Assembly: GCA_016584305.1 (NCBI GenBank) | Contig: JACEEZ010009345.1 | Span: 743,217-807,216, forward strand | Origin: Chionoecetes opilio | Taxonomy: Eukaryota > Arthropoda > Malacostraca > Decapoda > Majidae | DNA: 64,000 bases | Reading direction: 5' to 3' | Part shown: piece by piece, positions 24,766-34,652 of the stretch | How the letters are laid out: each line of letters begins with the position of its first letter | Numbering within the stretch: position 1 is the stretch's first letter | Made by a program: the position numbers and the translations under genes | The notes under the pieces: model-generated | Told to the model about the DNA's origin: nothing | Databases searched by the model: none | What the model saw: only the letters and a program-made list of their open reading frames with translations

Positions 24766-25893
24766 CAATAGGGGAGTTTTCAAAGCTAAGCCGCCAGATG
24801 TCCCTCGCGCATCTCACATCCTCAGCACTTTCAGGCTGAATGATCTATCATTTACCGTAAATTCCCTGTACTTCTTTGGGACATATCAGAATTACCCTTC
24901 AATACAACAACTGAAACAGTTCTTAATAAAAAATGTAGTTTATCATTTTATTTGTTTGCACTTGGTGAAAATATTGGCAAAACAATTGAATATTTGAAAA
25001 CTCAATCTTTAAAAATCGTCTTTTCATAAAAAAACGCAAGTTCAAGCAGAATGAGGCTTCAGGAAATATCTACTTGTATGTAAGCATTCACTGAGTACCT
25101 GTTTTGGGTGTGTCTGTCTGTCTTGCGACGAACATTTAACCAAAACAGAGTGTGGCGTTCAGCATCTCCACAGAAACCATCCCGCCGGCAGGATCTGTTA
25201 TCATCCACTTTCCTGTAGACACCACACGGGTAGGAACTCAGCACAGCGCCCCCGCTCCTTACCTCACAGCTCATATCTCTGATACTCCCAACTCCTCAAT
25301 ACCAGAAACTGTCATCCTAACTATTATCAACCCGCTTTATCTCATCACACTCTCTATCCTCTACTGGAATATTCGTGGCATCCGCTCCCACATACCGTTT
25401 CCCACATAAGGAGTTTTTTCGTCTTTCGAGACGGAAATAGTAAACAAACGCTCTCAACTGTCTTCCATCCCGGACTGTTCGTTGAGGTGCCAAGCACTTA
25501 AATTACTTCTTGGTTAAATGTTCGTCGCAAGAGAGACATATACACCCAAAACAGGTACTCAGTGAATGCTTACATACAAGTAGATATTTCCTGAAGCCTC
25601 ATTCTGCTTGAACTTGTGTTTTTTTATGAAAAGACGATTTTTAAAGATTGAGTTTTCAAATATTCAATTGTTTTGCCAATATTTTCACCAAGTGCAGACA
25701 AATAAAATGATAAACTACATTTTTTATTAAGAACTGTTTCAGTTGTTGTATTGAAGGGTAATTCTGATGTCCCAAAGAAGTACAGGGAATTTACGGTAAA
25801 TGATAGATCATTCAGCCTGAAAGTGCTGAGGATGTGAGAGCCTGAGAGACAGGCTTGAGCGTGAGCTTATTAGAAAACTCCCCATTGGTGGGC
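24766..25893. mobile_element. Foldback element with captured internal sequence
   Basis: Left end CAATAGGGGAGTTTTC and right end GAAAACTCCCCATTG are inverse. Arms of about 380 bp (24766-25145 and 25505-25893) share TTTACCGTAAATTCCCTGTA, AAAATCGTCTTTTCATAAAA and ACCTGTTTTGGGTGT. The 360-bp loop is unrelated G/C-richer sequence with a frame ending in YWNIRGIRSHIP. No target duplication is clear. Confidence 0.75.
25152..25409 (+). pseudogene. Possible LINE ORF2 start fragment in foldback loop
   Basis: An open frame of 85 codons whose last part, ILYWNIRGIRSHIP, resembles the beginning of the apurinic endonuclease domain of some non-LTR retrotransposon ORF2 proteins (an N-x-RG-x-RS pattern). The preceding Pro/Thr/Ser-rich stretch is not recognised. 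It stops abruptly and has no catalytic residues. It may be a captured retrotransposon piece or chance. Confidence 0.3.
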
Positions 25894-26070
25894 CTTCGGC
25901 CCACCACCTGTGTTTGGTGGGCCTTCCACCAAACACAGACTCTCCAGATAGCCCCTTCTAACTTTCCTGAAATCATGGATGTAGAAATGTATGTATTAAC
26001 GCCTTAGCCATCACCCCCCACCCATTTACTCACCCATTACCCATCACGTACCCTACATCAAGGTTTCCTC

Positions 26071-26957
26071 AATTAGAGAGAACTGCAACTCCGAAATGCC
26101 AGTGGTCGCTGGCAGTTTTAACTCACAATTTGGTGAAAAGTTGGTCAACTTGAAAGAAAAATATGGGCTTATTCCACTGCACTTAAAACACAAAAGTATA
26201 ATTTTAAGAAAGATTTTCTTCTATATGTATATTGTATAGAAGCCTGATTCTGTAAAACATTGTATATAACCAAATAACCAAGTAGGTTATAGTTGAGGAG
26301 GCGAGGTAAATGTTACTCTATGATATTATACAGTCAATAACGTATGTTTAGAAGTTATCTATACCTAGGCAGTCATATGTTCCTGTTATTATTGTGTATC
26401 AATCAGATAGAAAGCCTGGAAGTGCAATGAGTCGACGCGTGAAGTAGCAATGTTTTGATTCAATCTCCCCGCCACAATCTCCCCGCCCACCACTCCCCGC
26501 CGCGGCGTGTCGCCTCCACAATTATAACCTACATTGTCGCAGCAACAAGCCGATTTCGGCATTCTTTATTCTTCGTTTTTCCAAGGCATTGCTTATTGTA
26601 TTTTGACAAGCGTTTGCCAGACGCAGCAGTACTGTCTTAGAAAACAGTGTGAACATCGCCCAAATTTTACATGCCACAATATACATGTTAAAAATATATT
26701 AAGCTTTGCTACTCGAGGCGAGTAATTTGCATTAAATTGCTATTATAGAACGTTCAATCGTAATGCATGTCATGCATACACTTACTAGAACAACAGAAGA
26801 ACGTTCTATTTTAGTATTCAGATGCGGTGCATCAATATTCATCGCGAAATTGATTTATGAAAAATATTAGTCGCGGAGGGAAAACACAGTAGACCAACCT
26901 TTGAGTTAAAACTGCCAGCGACCACTGGCATTTCTCGAGTTTCAGTTCTCTCTAATT
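26071..26957. mobile_element. MITE with 57-bp inverted ends
   Basis: Left AATTAGAGAGAACTGCAACT pairs with right AGTTTCAGTTCTCTCTAATT, and both contain AAATGCCAGTGGTCGCTGGC or its complement. CTC lies directly outside each end (3-bp duplication possible). Interior 770 bp is A/T-rich and non-coding. Confidence 0.75.
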
Positions 26958-27194
26958 CTCGCAACCCACATTTTTTTTCTCACGTAGAGTTCTCGAGTTC
27001 AGCTTCTTTTGATATGTGTTACTAAATATATTTTTGTTTTATTTAATTTCATTTATTTTGGAAAAAATAAATTAACATGGAATTTTGTGTCATAATTGGA
27101 TATATTATATATTTTGGTGCAAAGAGAAAATATTTTTATATGTGGAATGCAATGATGTATATACTATATAGTTATCTACTGACTATTATTTTAG

Positions 27195-27295
27195 CTAAGG
27201 TTGTACGATAATCGATCTGAAAATACGATAATTTTGGTGCCTCGGTACGATAATGTGGGCTACAAAAGTTCACAACCCTGGTTGGATTAGAAAAG
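27195..27295 (+). repeat. Dispersed repeat R3: phased TACGATAAT motifs, copy 1
   Basis: Three TACGATAAT(T) motifs at 27204, 27224 and 27246, spaced 20-22 bp, followed by a CAACCCTGG word. A second copy with the same spacing is at 56343-56420. It ends about 30 bp before the exon at 27329, so it may lie in that gene's promoter or 5' UTR. Confidence 0.55.
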
Positions 27296-27328
27296 TCACA
27301 CGAAGAAGAAAGTTGCAAACTTAGAAGA

Positions 27329-27401
27329 ATGGGGAAGGTAATCGTATTTGGCGCCACAGGGAACACCGGCCTCTGCTGTATCCGAGCTGCTCTTAAACTT
27401 G
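27329..27401 (+). CDS. Flavin/biliverdin reductase-like gene, exon 1
   Basis: ATG followed by 24 codons beginning MGKVIVFGATGNTG and then an intact splice donor, G|GTAAGT, at 27402. A short hydrophobic strand running into G-A-T-G-x-T-G is the dinucleotide-binding start of atypical short-chain dehydrogenases. The spacing and the following LCCIRAALKLG resemble NADPH-dependent flavin reductase / biliverdin IX-beta reductase (BLVRB type). The family is a cytosolic single-domain enzyme of about 200 residues that uses NADPH to reduce flavins or bile pigments, so about seven eighths of the protein must lie in later exons. I did not find them, so they may be beyond large introns. An NmrA-like or epimerase relative is also possible. 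The ATG lies in AGAAGAATGG, an acceptable start context. Strongest host-gene candidate in the window. Confidence 0.6.
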
Positions 27402-27839
27402 GTAAGTAGGTAATTGCACGATATGTGTGTTGGTGTAATGAATAAGACATCCTAGATGCCCCGTGAGTGTTCTTTGTTACAATGTTGTGTTATTGCAAAC
27501 CTTCATCAGTCCTCGCCCCTCAGTCCTTCACCCTATAGGACTTCCTTCTCATCGGTACTTGGGGACTTATGGTAAAATTCTAGTGTTTGCCCATACTCTC
27601 ACACTTCCCCCAAACAAGTTTGGGAACCTGTGGGAATGCGGGTTTTCGGGTGGGGAACAAATGGTAAATGATTTACCATCTAAATCTGAAGAAGTCCTTC
27701 ACCCCTATCTTTTTTTTCTTCCCCCTATAGCCAACAAGCCTGGGGAACTGGCGGGAATACGGGGTTTTTGGGTGGGGGAAGCAAATATAAGTGATTTATG
27801 GCTCCCAAAAAAATCATCAAAGTCACTATATGTAAAAAT
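27402..27839. repeat. Intron start with dispersed-repeat R4 fragments
   Basis: Two related pieces (about 27500-27690 and 27690-27800), each with an AAGTTTGGGAACCTGTGGGA- or AACAAGCCTGGGGAACTGGC-like word followed by GGTTTT(C/T)GGGTGGGG. The same family occurs at 34665-34760, 58065-58316, 58735-58860 and 60500-60570. Non-coding. Confidence 0.55.
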
Positions 27840-28180
27840 CTAACCTAACCTAACCTTAACCACAAAGTATACTTAACCTAACCTAACCTTTACCACAAAG
27901 TATACCTAACCTAACCTTAACCACAAAGTATACCTAACCTACTAACCTACCAACCTTTACCACACAAAGTATACCTAACCTAACCTTAACCACAAAGTAT
28001 ACCTAACCTAACCTAACCTTAACCACAAAGTATACCTAACCTAACCTAACCTAACCTTAACCACAAAGTATACCTAACTTAACCTAACTTTAACCACAAA
28101 GTATACCTAACCTTAACCACAAAGTATACCTAACCTAACCTAACCTAACCTTAACCACAAAGTATACCTAACCTAACCTA
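27840..28180. repeat. 28-35 bp tandem repeat with CCTAA core
   Basis: Units of ACCACAAAGTATACCTAACC with one to four extra CCTAA blocks, about eleven copies. The same ACCACAAAGT junction ends the satellite at 18216. Length variation is in steps of the 5-bp CCTAA word. Confidence 0.9.
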
Positions 28181-28204
28181 ACTGGACTTATAATTTTTTG
28201 AGGC

Positions 28205-28345
28205 ACCTCATATTTCATAGCGGCCGTGTGGGTTAACCAAGGCTGAGCGCACGCTGGAACCTTTACAGATGTGAAGTACAATAAACATACAATACAGTGC
28301 GGTAGTTAATTTCAGTCAAAGCCGGAAGGATGAGTTCCAAAGTAT
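28205..28345 (+). repeat. Dispersed repeat R5, copy 1
   Basis: About 140 bp with GTGGGTTAACCAAGGC and CACGCTGGAACCTTTACAGA. It is repeated at 29912-30060 in direct orientation and partly at 34842-34915. No coding potential, no clear termini. 28346-28604 shows nothing else. Confidence 0.65.
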
Positions 28346-28617
28346 TTCCAATCATCAAAGTCACTATGTAAAAATCTAGGGAATTCCCTAAATTAGGGAT
28401 CTCCCTAGATACCCATTGTTAGGGAATTTTCCTTAATTGATATATGTATAGATTTGGACAATTTTGGGAGAGCAATAAATGAGTCGTGTCTGCCTTCCCT
28501 ACCCAAAAACCCAAGTTTTCCATAAGGCCACCATGCTTGCTGATCATAGGAAGTCAAAGAAAAGCCTAACCTTCCTAGCCAGAGGGGGCTGTGCCCCCCA
28601 TGGCCCCCTAAGGCTTG

Positions 28618-28845
28618 CTAACCTAACCTCACTATAACCCCCGCAATATTACTAACCTAACCTCACTATAATCCCTTAAAAGAAACAAAGCTAACCTCAC
28701 TATAACCCCTTAAAAGTAACTAACCTAACCTCATTATAACCTCTTAAAAGTAACTAACCTAACCTCCTTATAACCCCCTAAAAGTTACCTAACCTCACTA
28801 TAACCTCTAAAGGTTACTAACCCAACCTCACTATAACCACTTGAC
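28618..28845. repeat. 30-34 bp tandem repeat, CCTAACCTCACTATAACC
   Basis: About seven units of CTAACCTCACTATAACC with a CCTTAAAAG-type spacer. The same words form the centre of the M2 MITEs. It is followed by an R2 fragment (28855-28945, minus). 28946-29911 has no recognised gene; ACTGTCGTG and TGACGTCA words near 29660 are isolated. Confidence 0.8.
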
Positions 28846-29911
28846 AGCTGTTGTAGGGATATAAATACTGCAAATGGTCATATCTACATCTTGAAAACGG
28901 TTATAGTTACGTGACTCGTATGGTATCAAGCTGCAGTAGAACCACCTTACCTAACCATACCTTACGTAAGTTGTGTTAACTGTCGTGCATCAATCTCTTG
29001 TCTACATATAATTTCTTAACTGCCACGTGACAGTAAAGGTTGTTTTAAAAAATCCTGCCCTGCCTTCACCTAACCACATGTCACATATAGTGTTTTGCCT
29101 CCAAGTACTTCAAACAAGGCCAAATTTCACTATCGAATCACGTGCGTAAATGTGATCCGACTTCAGAAAGTAAAGGGAAAAAGTCTTGCAATCTGGGGAA
29201 AATTCGCTAGCCGTCTAAGGAAAATCCCCAGAAAATTATCCCTATACATTTAATTAAAGCCTTAATGTACCCTAGCATTATAATCACATCATTAAACACT
29301 TCATATATGAGTAAATAGTCCTTACAACTTACCTTCAAAGCTAAGATACATACACCGTGACGGCTGACAAATATGGCGCCGATGGTAGGCTGATGGGGTG
29401 ATTCATATTAACTACATATTAAGTGGTAGTTATAGACAACACCACATTTTCAAGTCGAAGGTGGCAGTTTGCAAGTGCAATAATCTTTGGTTTGCAAAAT
29501 GAGTTTGTGGTGCACACAAATAAAAGTTCCTTTGGTTTCTCGTTACTACACTCCTAATAAAATTGCAGTAGCTACAAATCACCGTCTCCACAACCTTTGC
29601 CCATAACCGCCAGTGAAGTGAACCGAGGTGAACGGTTGAACCCTCCGCCAATGCGTGACGTCACTGTCGTGGCAATACTCGCTGTGTATTTATTAGAAAC
29701 ATCAATATATTCCCCTATATGATTATTATGCAATATATATGCTTAAATATATCAGAAAGGTTGATGTACGAATTTAGAGCATTTCGTATCCATAAATGCA
29801 GTAATTCATGCAAAATTGTACCTGTTCCTTACACAGGGCACTACTTAGCCAGCTGTAATCAAGGGTGTACTGGGGTTTAGTATAGCCAAGGTAGCACCCG
29901 GTAGAGGATCT

Positions 29912-30060
29912 TACTGGACTTAGAAATTGTGAGGCACTCATATTTCATAGCGGCCATGTGGGTTAACCAAGGCCGAGTGCACGCTGGAACCTTTGCAGAT
30001 GTGAAGTATATAATAAGCATACTATACAGTGCGGTAGTTTATTTCTGTCAAAGCCGGAAG
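29912..30060 (+). repeat. Dispersed repeat R5, copy 2
   Basis: Matches 28205-28345 with scattered substitutions and small indels. Confidence 0.65.
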
Positions 30061-30340
30061 AACTTCTTATTCAGAATTTCCGAACAAATTATGCGTCTGA
30101 AACACTTAATTTAAGAGTTGTGTAGGGGGTAAAATTCCTTAGATCTAGGGTAATTTCCTTATATTTAGAGAAATTTGCCTAACCAATATTAACCTAACCT
30201 AACCTAGCAGGGGCCTTGACCCACCGATAACCTAACCTAACCAAATACACACAAACCTCGATTTCCCGGACCTCCATTTCCCGGATATCGGATTTGCCTG
30301 ACAAAATCCGAGGTCCGGGGATATGTCAGTCCCGGACAAA

Positions 30341-30427
<87 letters not shown>
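30341..30427. repeat. (ATT)n microsatellite
   Basis: About 29 units of TTA/ATT followed by poly-T. Confidence 0.95.
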
Positions 30428-30530
30428 TTTTTTTTTTACATTGACATGCCTGGTCCTGTTCGTAAATTGACAAAGTTGTCCGGCGGTCCGAGCGTCTCCT
30501 GTCACTCCTGGTCAGTGTCCGCGCCTACCG

Positions 30531-31165
30531 CCAGGTGGCAGCATGCTCACTGCTCAGCGGTCGTATTGTTTACATTTGGGCACACGACACTCACGGTTCA
30601 CCTGCACTGCCTCCGTCAGTCCCCTGACTCCCACTGCCCCTGGTGCAGGAACATCTCTGAGACTATTGAACACTTTCTGCTGCCTCCCGCCAGGTGGCAG
30701 CATGCTCAGCGGTCGTATTGTTTACATTTGGACACACGACACTCACGGTTCACCTGCACCGCCTCCATTAGTCCCCTGACCCCCACTGCCCCTGGTGCAG
30801 GAACGTCTCTGAGACTATTGAACACTTTCTGCTGCCTCCCGCCAGGTGGCAGCATGCTCAGCGGTCGTATTGTTTACATTTGGGCACACTCACGGTTCAC
30901 CTGCACAGCCTCCGTTAGTCCCCTGACCCCCACTGCCCCTGGTGCAGGAACGTCTCTGAGACTATTGAACACTTTCTGCTGCCTCCCGCCAGGTGGCAGC
31001 ATGCTCAGCGGTCGTATTGTTTACATTTGGGCACACTCACGGTTCACCTGCACCGCCTCGGTTAGTCCCCTGACCCCCGCTGCCCCTGGTGCAGGAACGT
31101 CTCTTGAGACTATTGAACACTTTCTGCTTCCTCCCGCCAGGTGGCAGCATGCTCAGCGGACGTAA
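30531..31165 (+). repeat. 147-159 bp tandem repeat from LINE C-terminus
   Basis: CCAGGTGGCA recurs at 30531, 30690, 30842, 30989 and 31137. In one frame the first unit reads SHCPWCRNISETIEHFLLP, the C-x2-C-x7-H zinc-knuckle pattern found near the C-terminus of many non-LTR retrotransposon ORF2 proteins. Later units keep the DNA but change frame because the unit length is not always divisible by three. So this is an amplified pseudogene piece, not a protein. Confidence 0.75.
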
Positions 31166-31583
31166 AAGTCCGCGGCGGGGTAGTTGATATTGGCGGTTGC
31201 CGGACAGTAAATACTAGAGTAGGATAAACGTCCGGGGGTGGGTAATGGCATCGGACTGTTGCGATTCCCGGACTTTTGCGGTTCCCGGACCAGTGCTCCC
31301 CCCTATTAGTCCGGGAAAACGAGGTTTGTGTGTATAACCTACTCTAACCTAACCTACTAGCGGGGTTAGTGGGGTTCTCGACACTCCGGTCATCATTCTC
31401 TGAGGATCGTCAGGTTCACACGTCTCTGGACTCAGAAGAAATCCAATGAATTTTCCCTAGTTCTAGGGAAATTTTTCAACACCCCTAACTCAAAAACTAT
31501 GTGGTTGTGACAGAGAGGTGTCACTCGGGCCGTGCCATTTCGGATTTTGAACAGTTGGCGCCGCTATGCGGATGGTGCAATTC

Positions 31584-32130
31584 GTCAAAAGTGTCACAAT
31601 GCTTATATCATTACTGTGCACGGTGTTGTGCCTTTTCAATACCCTAAAGCCCGGTTCCCACCTTCCCGCTTGTACAGCCGCCATACAACAACAATGACGT
31701 CACCATCATCACCGCTTGAGTGGTATTTGTGGTTACTGGGCACAGTTGGCAACTCCGCTCGAGCGGACATCGCCGAACGGGAGAGATGACTTGAATTTAA
31801 CTTTGTACGGCGGCCGTACAGCGGTATGGCGGTGCGGTAGACTTTGTTGTGACGTCATTGTGACGTTATTGTTGTTGTACGGCGGCCGTACAAGCGGGAT
31901 GGTGGGAACCGGGCTTTAGACGCAAATATATGTAGTATTACGTTAAATTAATGAACTGAAGTGGTTACAGGGTTCCCAGAATTGGGAGTTCCCCTAAATT
32001 TGGGGGGGCTCAAAAGTGTCAAAATGCTTATATCATTATTGTGCACGGTGTTGTGCCTTTTCAATACCCCAAGATGCAAATATATGTAGTATTAAGTTAA
32101 AATAATGAACTGAAGTGGTATTGATGGATG
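31584..32130 (+). repeat. Direct duplication, one copy occupied by a MITE
   Basis: Unit 31584-31644 plus 31919-31970 equals 32010-32130 (CAAAAGTGTCA, GTGCACGGTGTTGTGCCTTT, GCAAATATATGTAGTATTA, ATGAACTGAAGTGG). The first copy is split by the MITE at 31647-31916 and the second is the natural empty site. Confidence 0.85.
31647..31916. mobile_element. 270-bp MITE, ends AAGCCCGGTTCCCACC
   Basis: Inverted ends AAGCCCGGTTCCCACCTTCC and GGATGGTGGGAACCGGGCTT, bracketed by TA. Subterminal GTACGGCGGCCGTAC palindromes. The empty site at 32070-32080 confirms insertion. Confidence 0.85.
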
Positions 32131-32256
32131 TATTTTTTTTTTATTACACCTTTTGTTCCTTTTGTATTTCATACCGAAGCCCCGTCATTCCAATAAATTG
32201 TCTCTAATCTCAATACCCTCTCCACCCCCACACACATTTTGTTTTGGCTGATGTCA

Positions 32257-32706
32257 AAATGGGTGGGTGGTGATGGGTAATGGGTGAGTGAATGGGTGGG
32301 GGTGATGGGTAATGGGTGTGGGGTGATGGGTGAGTGACTGGGTGTAAGGTGATGGCTAGTGGGGGAATGGGTGGGGGTTGATGGGTAATGGGTGAGTGAA
32401 TGGGTTGGGGGTGATGGGTAATAGGTGGGGGAATAGGTGGGGGGTGAGTGAATGGGTTGGGGGTGATGGGTAATGGGTGAGTGAATGGGTTGGGGGTGAT
32501 TGAATGGGTGGGGGTGATGGGTGATGGGTGAGTGAATGGGTGGGGGGTGATGGGTGAGGGAATAGGTGGGGGGTGATGGGTAATGGATGTGTGGTGATGG
32601 GTAATGGGTGAGGGAATGGGTGGGGGGTGAGTGAATGGGTGGGGGGTGATGGGTAATGGTGATGATGGGTGGGGTGATCGGTAATGGGTGAGGGAATGGG
32701 TGGGGG
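32257..32706. repeat. TGGGTGA/TGATGGGTAA minisatellite, left block
   Basis: Irregular array of GGGTGATGGGTAATGGGTGA and AGTGAATGGGTGGGG. It resumes at 34146-34343 after the P-like insertion. His/Pro/Ser frames on the minus strand are artefacts. Confidence 0.9.
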
Positions 32707-33290
32707 GCATGGAGGTAGTATGGGTGGAGGCGCCCTGAGCCGCGCGGGTTGAAGCCAGTGAACTGTCAGTCAGCCATCTTGCTGTGGGCTAAGGGAGCCC
32801 ACAGCTCTACTGCCAAGTAGAGATAAATCATCCCATGGAAATATTTTGAGATTCCTGGGAGTACCGTCGGTCCATTCTAAGGTGCACATAGTATATGGGT
32901 TTCTTTCCCGTTATTATTTTCATGATGAGAATTAAACTGATCTCATAACATGGTGATATCAATATATGTAGGTCTCTCGGGTTTGTGGGTATAAGTTTTG
33001 CTACGTTAGGGTGGCACCATGTAGGTAGTATGGGAGTACTACAAGACCACCTCGCACACTACCTTCATGGGTGGCACAGTGACTTCGTTGTTAAAGATTG
33101 GGTGGTGAGGTCAAAGGTGGGAATTGAGTCGGGTAATTACTATAGTGGCGGATCTGTTTAAGGGTTGGGCTATGCTTACTCAGGTCAAATCCTTTCTACA
33201 CGTCCACTCATACTCTCTCAGTCTTCATTTAGTATTGTTCTCGTGAGGACAAGTAAAGGCAGGAGTGTCGCGATCCTTGTGTGTTCTGCT

Positions 33291-33367
33291 ATGGTGAAAA
33301 TTTGTGTTGCATTTGGGTGCAATGAAAAAGCGAACAAAAAATCTGACCCATCCATCACATTTCACCA
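33291..33367 (+). CDS. THAP-domain exon 1 (partial)
   Basis: ATG then 25 codons reading MVKICVAFGCNEKANKKSDP and ending SITFH, with the exon closing in the middle of a codon at CA|GTAAGT (donor at 33368). Met-Val-Lys then Cys5 and Cys10, followed by a Lys/Ser-rich link and a FH strand, is the classic start of the THAP zinc finger (C2CH). The second Cys and His and the AVPTIF end must come from a later exon. THAP domains bind DNA in P-element transposases and in host regulators. Its position between terminal repeats with an 8-bp duplication favours a P-like transposase, but a host THAP gene cannot be excluded. No downstream exon was found before the LINE fragment. Confidence 0.6.
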
Positions 33368-33605
33368 GTAAGTTATGCATTTGTTGATTTCTAAAACTAT
33401 GTTTCAAACAAAAGTGCATGTATTTGTTAAACAAAGACAATGACCTTGTTAGAAAAGTGTGACAACTACTGCACCACTGGGTTGGTAATTGTGTTACTGA
33501 TAGTAGTAATAGTGTTGGGGGTGATGTAGCTGTAGTAATACGTAGTATATGAGTGTTAGCGATTGTGTTCGTAGGGTTTATATTAATAGTAATATTATAG
33601 TAATT

Positions 33606-33787
33606 TGGGGCCACTACTAGTTTATATTTGCATCAACGACTAAGATAGTGGGATTAGCAATGATATCAGCAAGTTTGCTGATGATACTAAAACAGGTAGA
33701 ATTATCGGGTCACAGTTTGATGTAACCGGTTTGCAGGGAGACTTAGATAAGTTAAGCGAGTGGGTAGTCAGGTGGCAGATGGAATGC
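33606..33787 (+). pseudogene. LINE reverse-transcriptase fragment
   Basis: Nearly colinear with 48412-48572 plus 50263-50284. It reads through the region encoding the FADDT catalytic motif (here ISKFADDTKTG-like) and the EWV-RWQME segment without the LTR-like interruption found there. Both ends are abrupt. It shows the uninterrupted sequence GAGTGGGTAGTCAGGTGGCA used to define that insertion. Confidence 0.8.
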
Positions 33788-34145
33788 TGATGCGGGATGC
33801 TGAGAACCAAAATGTACACTTCCCTCCTTCCTTTTTCCTTTCCCCTACTGATTGATCTAAGTGCTAGGAATGTCATGTATAATATGTAATGATATAATAT
33901 GTAATATGGACCCAATATGCAATAATATGCAATAATATGATATGTAATATATGGTTAGCAGTAACACAGAAGTATAATTTCACACACCGTGATATCATTA
34001 AGTGCAAACAGTGTAAAAAGTGAAAAGAAAGAGTGGGTATCTCAGTCAGCCAGTGCGTGACATTGCCCACAGCAGTGTGGCGGACGGGGGAGAAAAGTGG
34101 CTTCACCAGACAACAGAGGGCGCCTCCATTTATACTTCCTCCAAG

Positions 34146-34343
34146 GTGGGGGGTGAGTGAATGGGTGGGGGTGATGGGTAATGGGTGAGTGAATGGGTTG
34201 GGGGTGATGGGAAATGGGTGATTGATTGATTTAATGCCAAAAAGGTGAATGTGCCAGACAAGGGAAATGGGTGAGCGAATGGGTGTGGGGTGATGGGTAA
34301 TGGGTGAGTGAATGGGTGGGGGGTGATGGGTAATGGGTGAGTG
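34146..34343. repeat. TGGGTGA minisatellite, right block
   Basis: Continuation of the 32257-32706 array. It has a short unrelated patch at 34218-34262. After it, 34344-34490 is a polypyrimidine tract and 34491-34644 is the right end of T2. Confidence 0.85.
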
Positions 34344-34652
34344 GAGGAATTCCCTCCCTTCTTTGATTCCTTATTTCTTTCCTCGTCAATTCCTCTTCTG
34401 ATTCTCTTCATCCCTCCAATTTCTTCCTTACTCCTTATTCCTCCTTTCCTTCTCTCATATCTCCTTCCTTCCCTCTCTCCACCTTCCATTATCACCCCAT
34501 CATCACAAAAAGGAGGAGCGATTCCCCCTCTATCTGCACGGGCGACTGTCAGTGCGTGCACCAACCGCTAGGATCGCTGTCGTCCATGAAATCAAAATGG
34601 CGCGCCATTTTATATGGCCCGAGTGACACCTCTCGGTGAAGCTCTCTGGTTG

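Larger units (their letters stand above)
30248..31332. mobile_element. Pogo/Tc1-like non-autonomous element
   Basis: Terminal inverted repeat CACACAAACCTCGATTTCCC (left) and, inward from the right, CACACAAACCTCGTTTTCCC, with TA outside each end (30246-30247, 31333-31334). TA duplication and a CCTCG-TTTTCC-GGAC-type end are usual for pogo/Tc1-mariner relatives. No transposase. The interior contains an ATT microsatellite and an amplified LINE-derived repeat. Confidence 0.8.
32708..34145 (+). mobile_element. P-element-like transposon remnant
   Basis: Inverted ends CATGGAGGTAGTATGGGTGG (left) and, inward from the right, CTTGGAGGAAGTATAAATGG, both leading into GGAGGCGCCCT. GTGGGGGG lies on both sides (32700-32707, 34146-34153), an exact 8-bp duplication, although inside a G-rich array. 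Known P elements start with CATG, make 8-bp duplications and encode a THAP-domain transposase; a THAP first exon lies inside at 33291. Internal CATG-AAGGTAGT inverse words sit at 33022-33071. The remaining transposase exons are not seen and a LINE fragment has inserted at 33606, so this copy is defective. Confidence 0.5.
31508..34644. mobile_element. 3.1-kb TIR element T2 containing nested insertions
   Basis: GAGAGGTGTCACTCGGGCC near the left end is mirrored by GGCCCGAGTGACACCTCTC near the right. It interrupts an R4-type repeat whose intact form is at 58725-58760. Flanks TGTGGTTG (31500-31507) and TCTGGTTG (34645-34652) fit an 8-bp target duplication with one mismatch. The contents are layered: a MITE, TGGGTGA minisatellite, and a P-like element. 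No transposase of its own recognised. Confidence 0.65.

Noticed and set aside
27840..28180. CRISPR-like array of regularly spaced repeats
   Set aside because: Unit spacing varies in 5-bp CCTAA steps and the spacers are not unique; a eukaryotic tandem repeat explains it.
30323..31165. 280-codon protein with repeated Cys/His motifs
   Set aside because: Begins in an ATT microsatellite and the tandem units change frame between copies, so no functional protein is conserved.
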